NCBI GenBank assembly: GCA_964415605.1
Contig: CAYQBA010000071.1
Coordinates: forward strand, 1-21,714
From: UCB3 sp964415605
GTDB lineage: Bacteria > Chloroflexota > Anaerolineae > Epilineales > Epilineaceae
DNA length: 21,714 nt
Reading direction: 5' to 3'
Numbering within the stretch: position 1 is the first letter of the stretch; every line of letters starts with the position of its first letter. Positions 21,232 to 21,714 of this stretch are shown piece by piece. Under the pieces are notes generated by a model. The model ran no database searches, was not told where the DNA came from, and worked only from the letters and a program-made list of their open reading frames with translations. The position numbers and the translations under genes were made by a program.

Positions 21232-21714
21232 CTACCGCCCCGCCGCCCGCAGCATCTCGCGATCCGCGATCAGCCGGTCCACCACCTCCGGGTCCGCCAG
21301 CGTCGACACGTCGCCCAGCGCCGAGTACTCACCGGCGGCGATCTTGCGCAGGATGCGGCGCATGATCTTGCCGGAGCGCGTCTTGGGCAGCCCCGGCGTG
21401 ATCTGGATCTCGTCCGGCCGCGCGATCGCGCCGATCGCCTCGCGCACCTGGTCCTTCAGCATGCCGACCAGCGCCGCGCGGTCCGTGGCCTCGTACTCCG
21501 GCGTGACGATGACGTACGCGTAGATGCCCTGACCCTTGATGTCATGCGGGAAACCCACCACCGCCGCCTCGGCCACGGCGTCGTGCTCCACCAGCGCGCT
21601 TTCGATCTCCGCCGTGCCGAGCCGATGGCCCGACACGTTCAGCACGTCGTCCACGCGCCCGGTGATCCAGTAGTAGCCGTCCTCGTCGCGCCGGCAGCCG
21701 TCGCCGGTGAAGTA
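21232..21714 (-). CDS. acs: Acetyl-CoA synthetase, C-terminal part (partial)
   Basis: The last 160 residues of an AMP-forming acetyl-CoA synthetase are present; the rest lies beyond the right edge. It reads YFTGDGCRRDEDGYYWITGR (motif with the ATP-binding Asp), VDDVLNVSGHRLGTAEIESA (hinge and domain rotation), AAVVGFPHDIKGQGIYAYV and LPKTRSGKIMRRILRKIAAG. The latter carries the catalytic lysine that is acetylated in other Acs proteins. The enzyme makes acetyl-CoA from acetate, ATP and CoA. All visible motifs are intact. The C-terminus (STLADPEVVDRLIADREMLR) is standard. It converges on the HD-domain gene with only 9 bp between the stops and no terminator in between. Confidence 0.95.
   Translation of the reverse strand, partial: YFTGDGCRRDEDGYYWITGRVDDVLNVSGHRLGTAEIESALVEHDAVAEAAVVGFPHDIKGQGIYAYVIVTPEYEATDRAALVGMLKDQVREAIGAIARPDEIQITPGLPKTRSGKIMRRILRKIAAGEYSALGDVSTLADPEVVDRLIADREMLRAAGR

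Overview
The window is 21.7 kb of mostly very GC-rich bacterial DNA, about 70% GC by eye over most of its length. Gene content suggests a free-living high-GC lineage. My best guess is a Chloroflexota (Anaerolineae/Ardenticatenia-like) metagenomic contig, from a caspase-associated hydrolase C-terminus, an HU-like protein with an atypical N-terminus, DNRLRE surface proteins and mixed Shine-Dalgarno/leaderless starts. The taxonomy is inference; no rRNA or marker gene is present.

Layout. Positions 1-~470 are a lower-GC stretch with the end of a sugar ABC permease and the start of a DUF1861 gene. The DUF1861 reading is frameshifted and then fused in frame to the C-terminal part of a caspase-associated alpha/beta-hydrolase, so it looks chimeric. 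Positions 2893-5150 (minus) carry a two-gene overlapping unit, an aminotransferase and a sugar nucleotidyltransferase, preceded by a GT/CA-rich tract with G-quadruplex potential. A membrane protein follows (5512-6057). From 6433 to about 10380 lies an accessory island with locally lower GC. It holds an AbrB/PIN toxin-antitoxin pair with a palindromic operator, an 81-bp structured inverted-repeat element, a zinc-ribbon protein, a DUF4177-like protein, a secreted jelly-roll-like protein, a small IS630-like TA/CTAG inverted-repeat element and a truncated MmeI-like restriction-modification gene.

Positions 10444-11749 hold a small membrane protein, a perfectly phased 22-bp degenerate tandem repeat (7 units), a strong bidirectional terminator and an HU/IHF-like protein. 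Positions 12051-16514 (minus) carry an NapH/NosR-like iron-sulfur membrane protein downstream of a large secreted double-DNRLRE protein. Positions 16776-19005 are a VOC-gatC-gatA operon. Divergent from it is a 699-aa protein with a SpoT/Rel-like HD signature, which converges on the end of acetyl-CoA synthetase at the right edge.

A recurring signal is a sigma70-type promoter, TTGAC(G/C), 16-18 bp, TANNNT. In three cases its -10 box sits 8-9 nt before the ATG, implying leaderless mRNAs. A fourth copy, before the toxin-antitoxin pair, would drive a leaderless 10-codon leader ORF ending one base before the antitoxin start.
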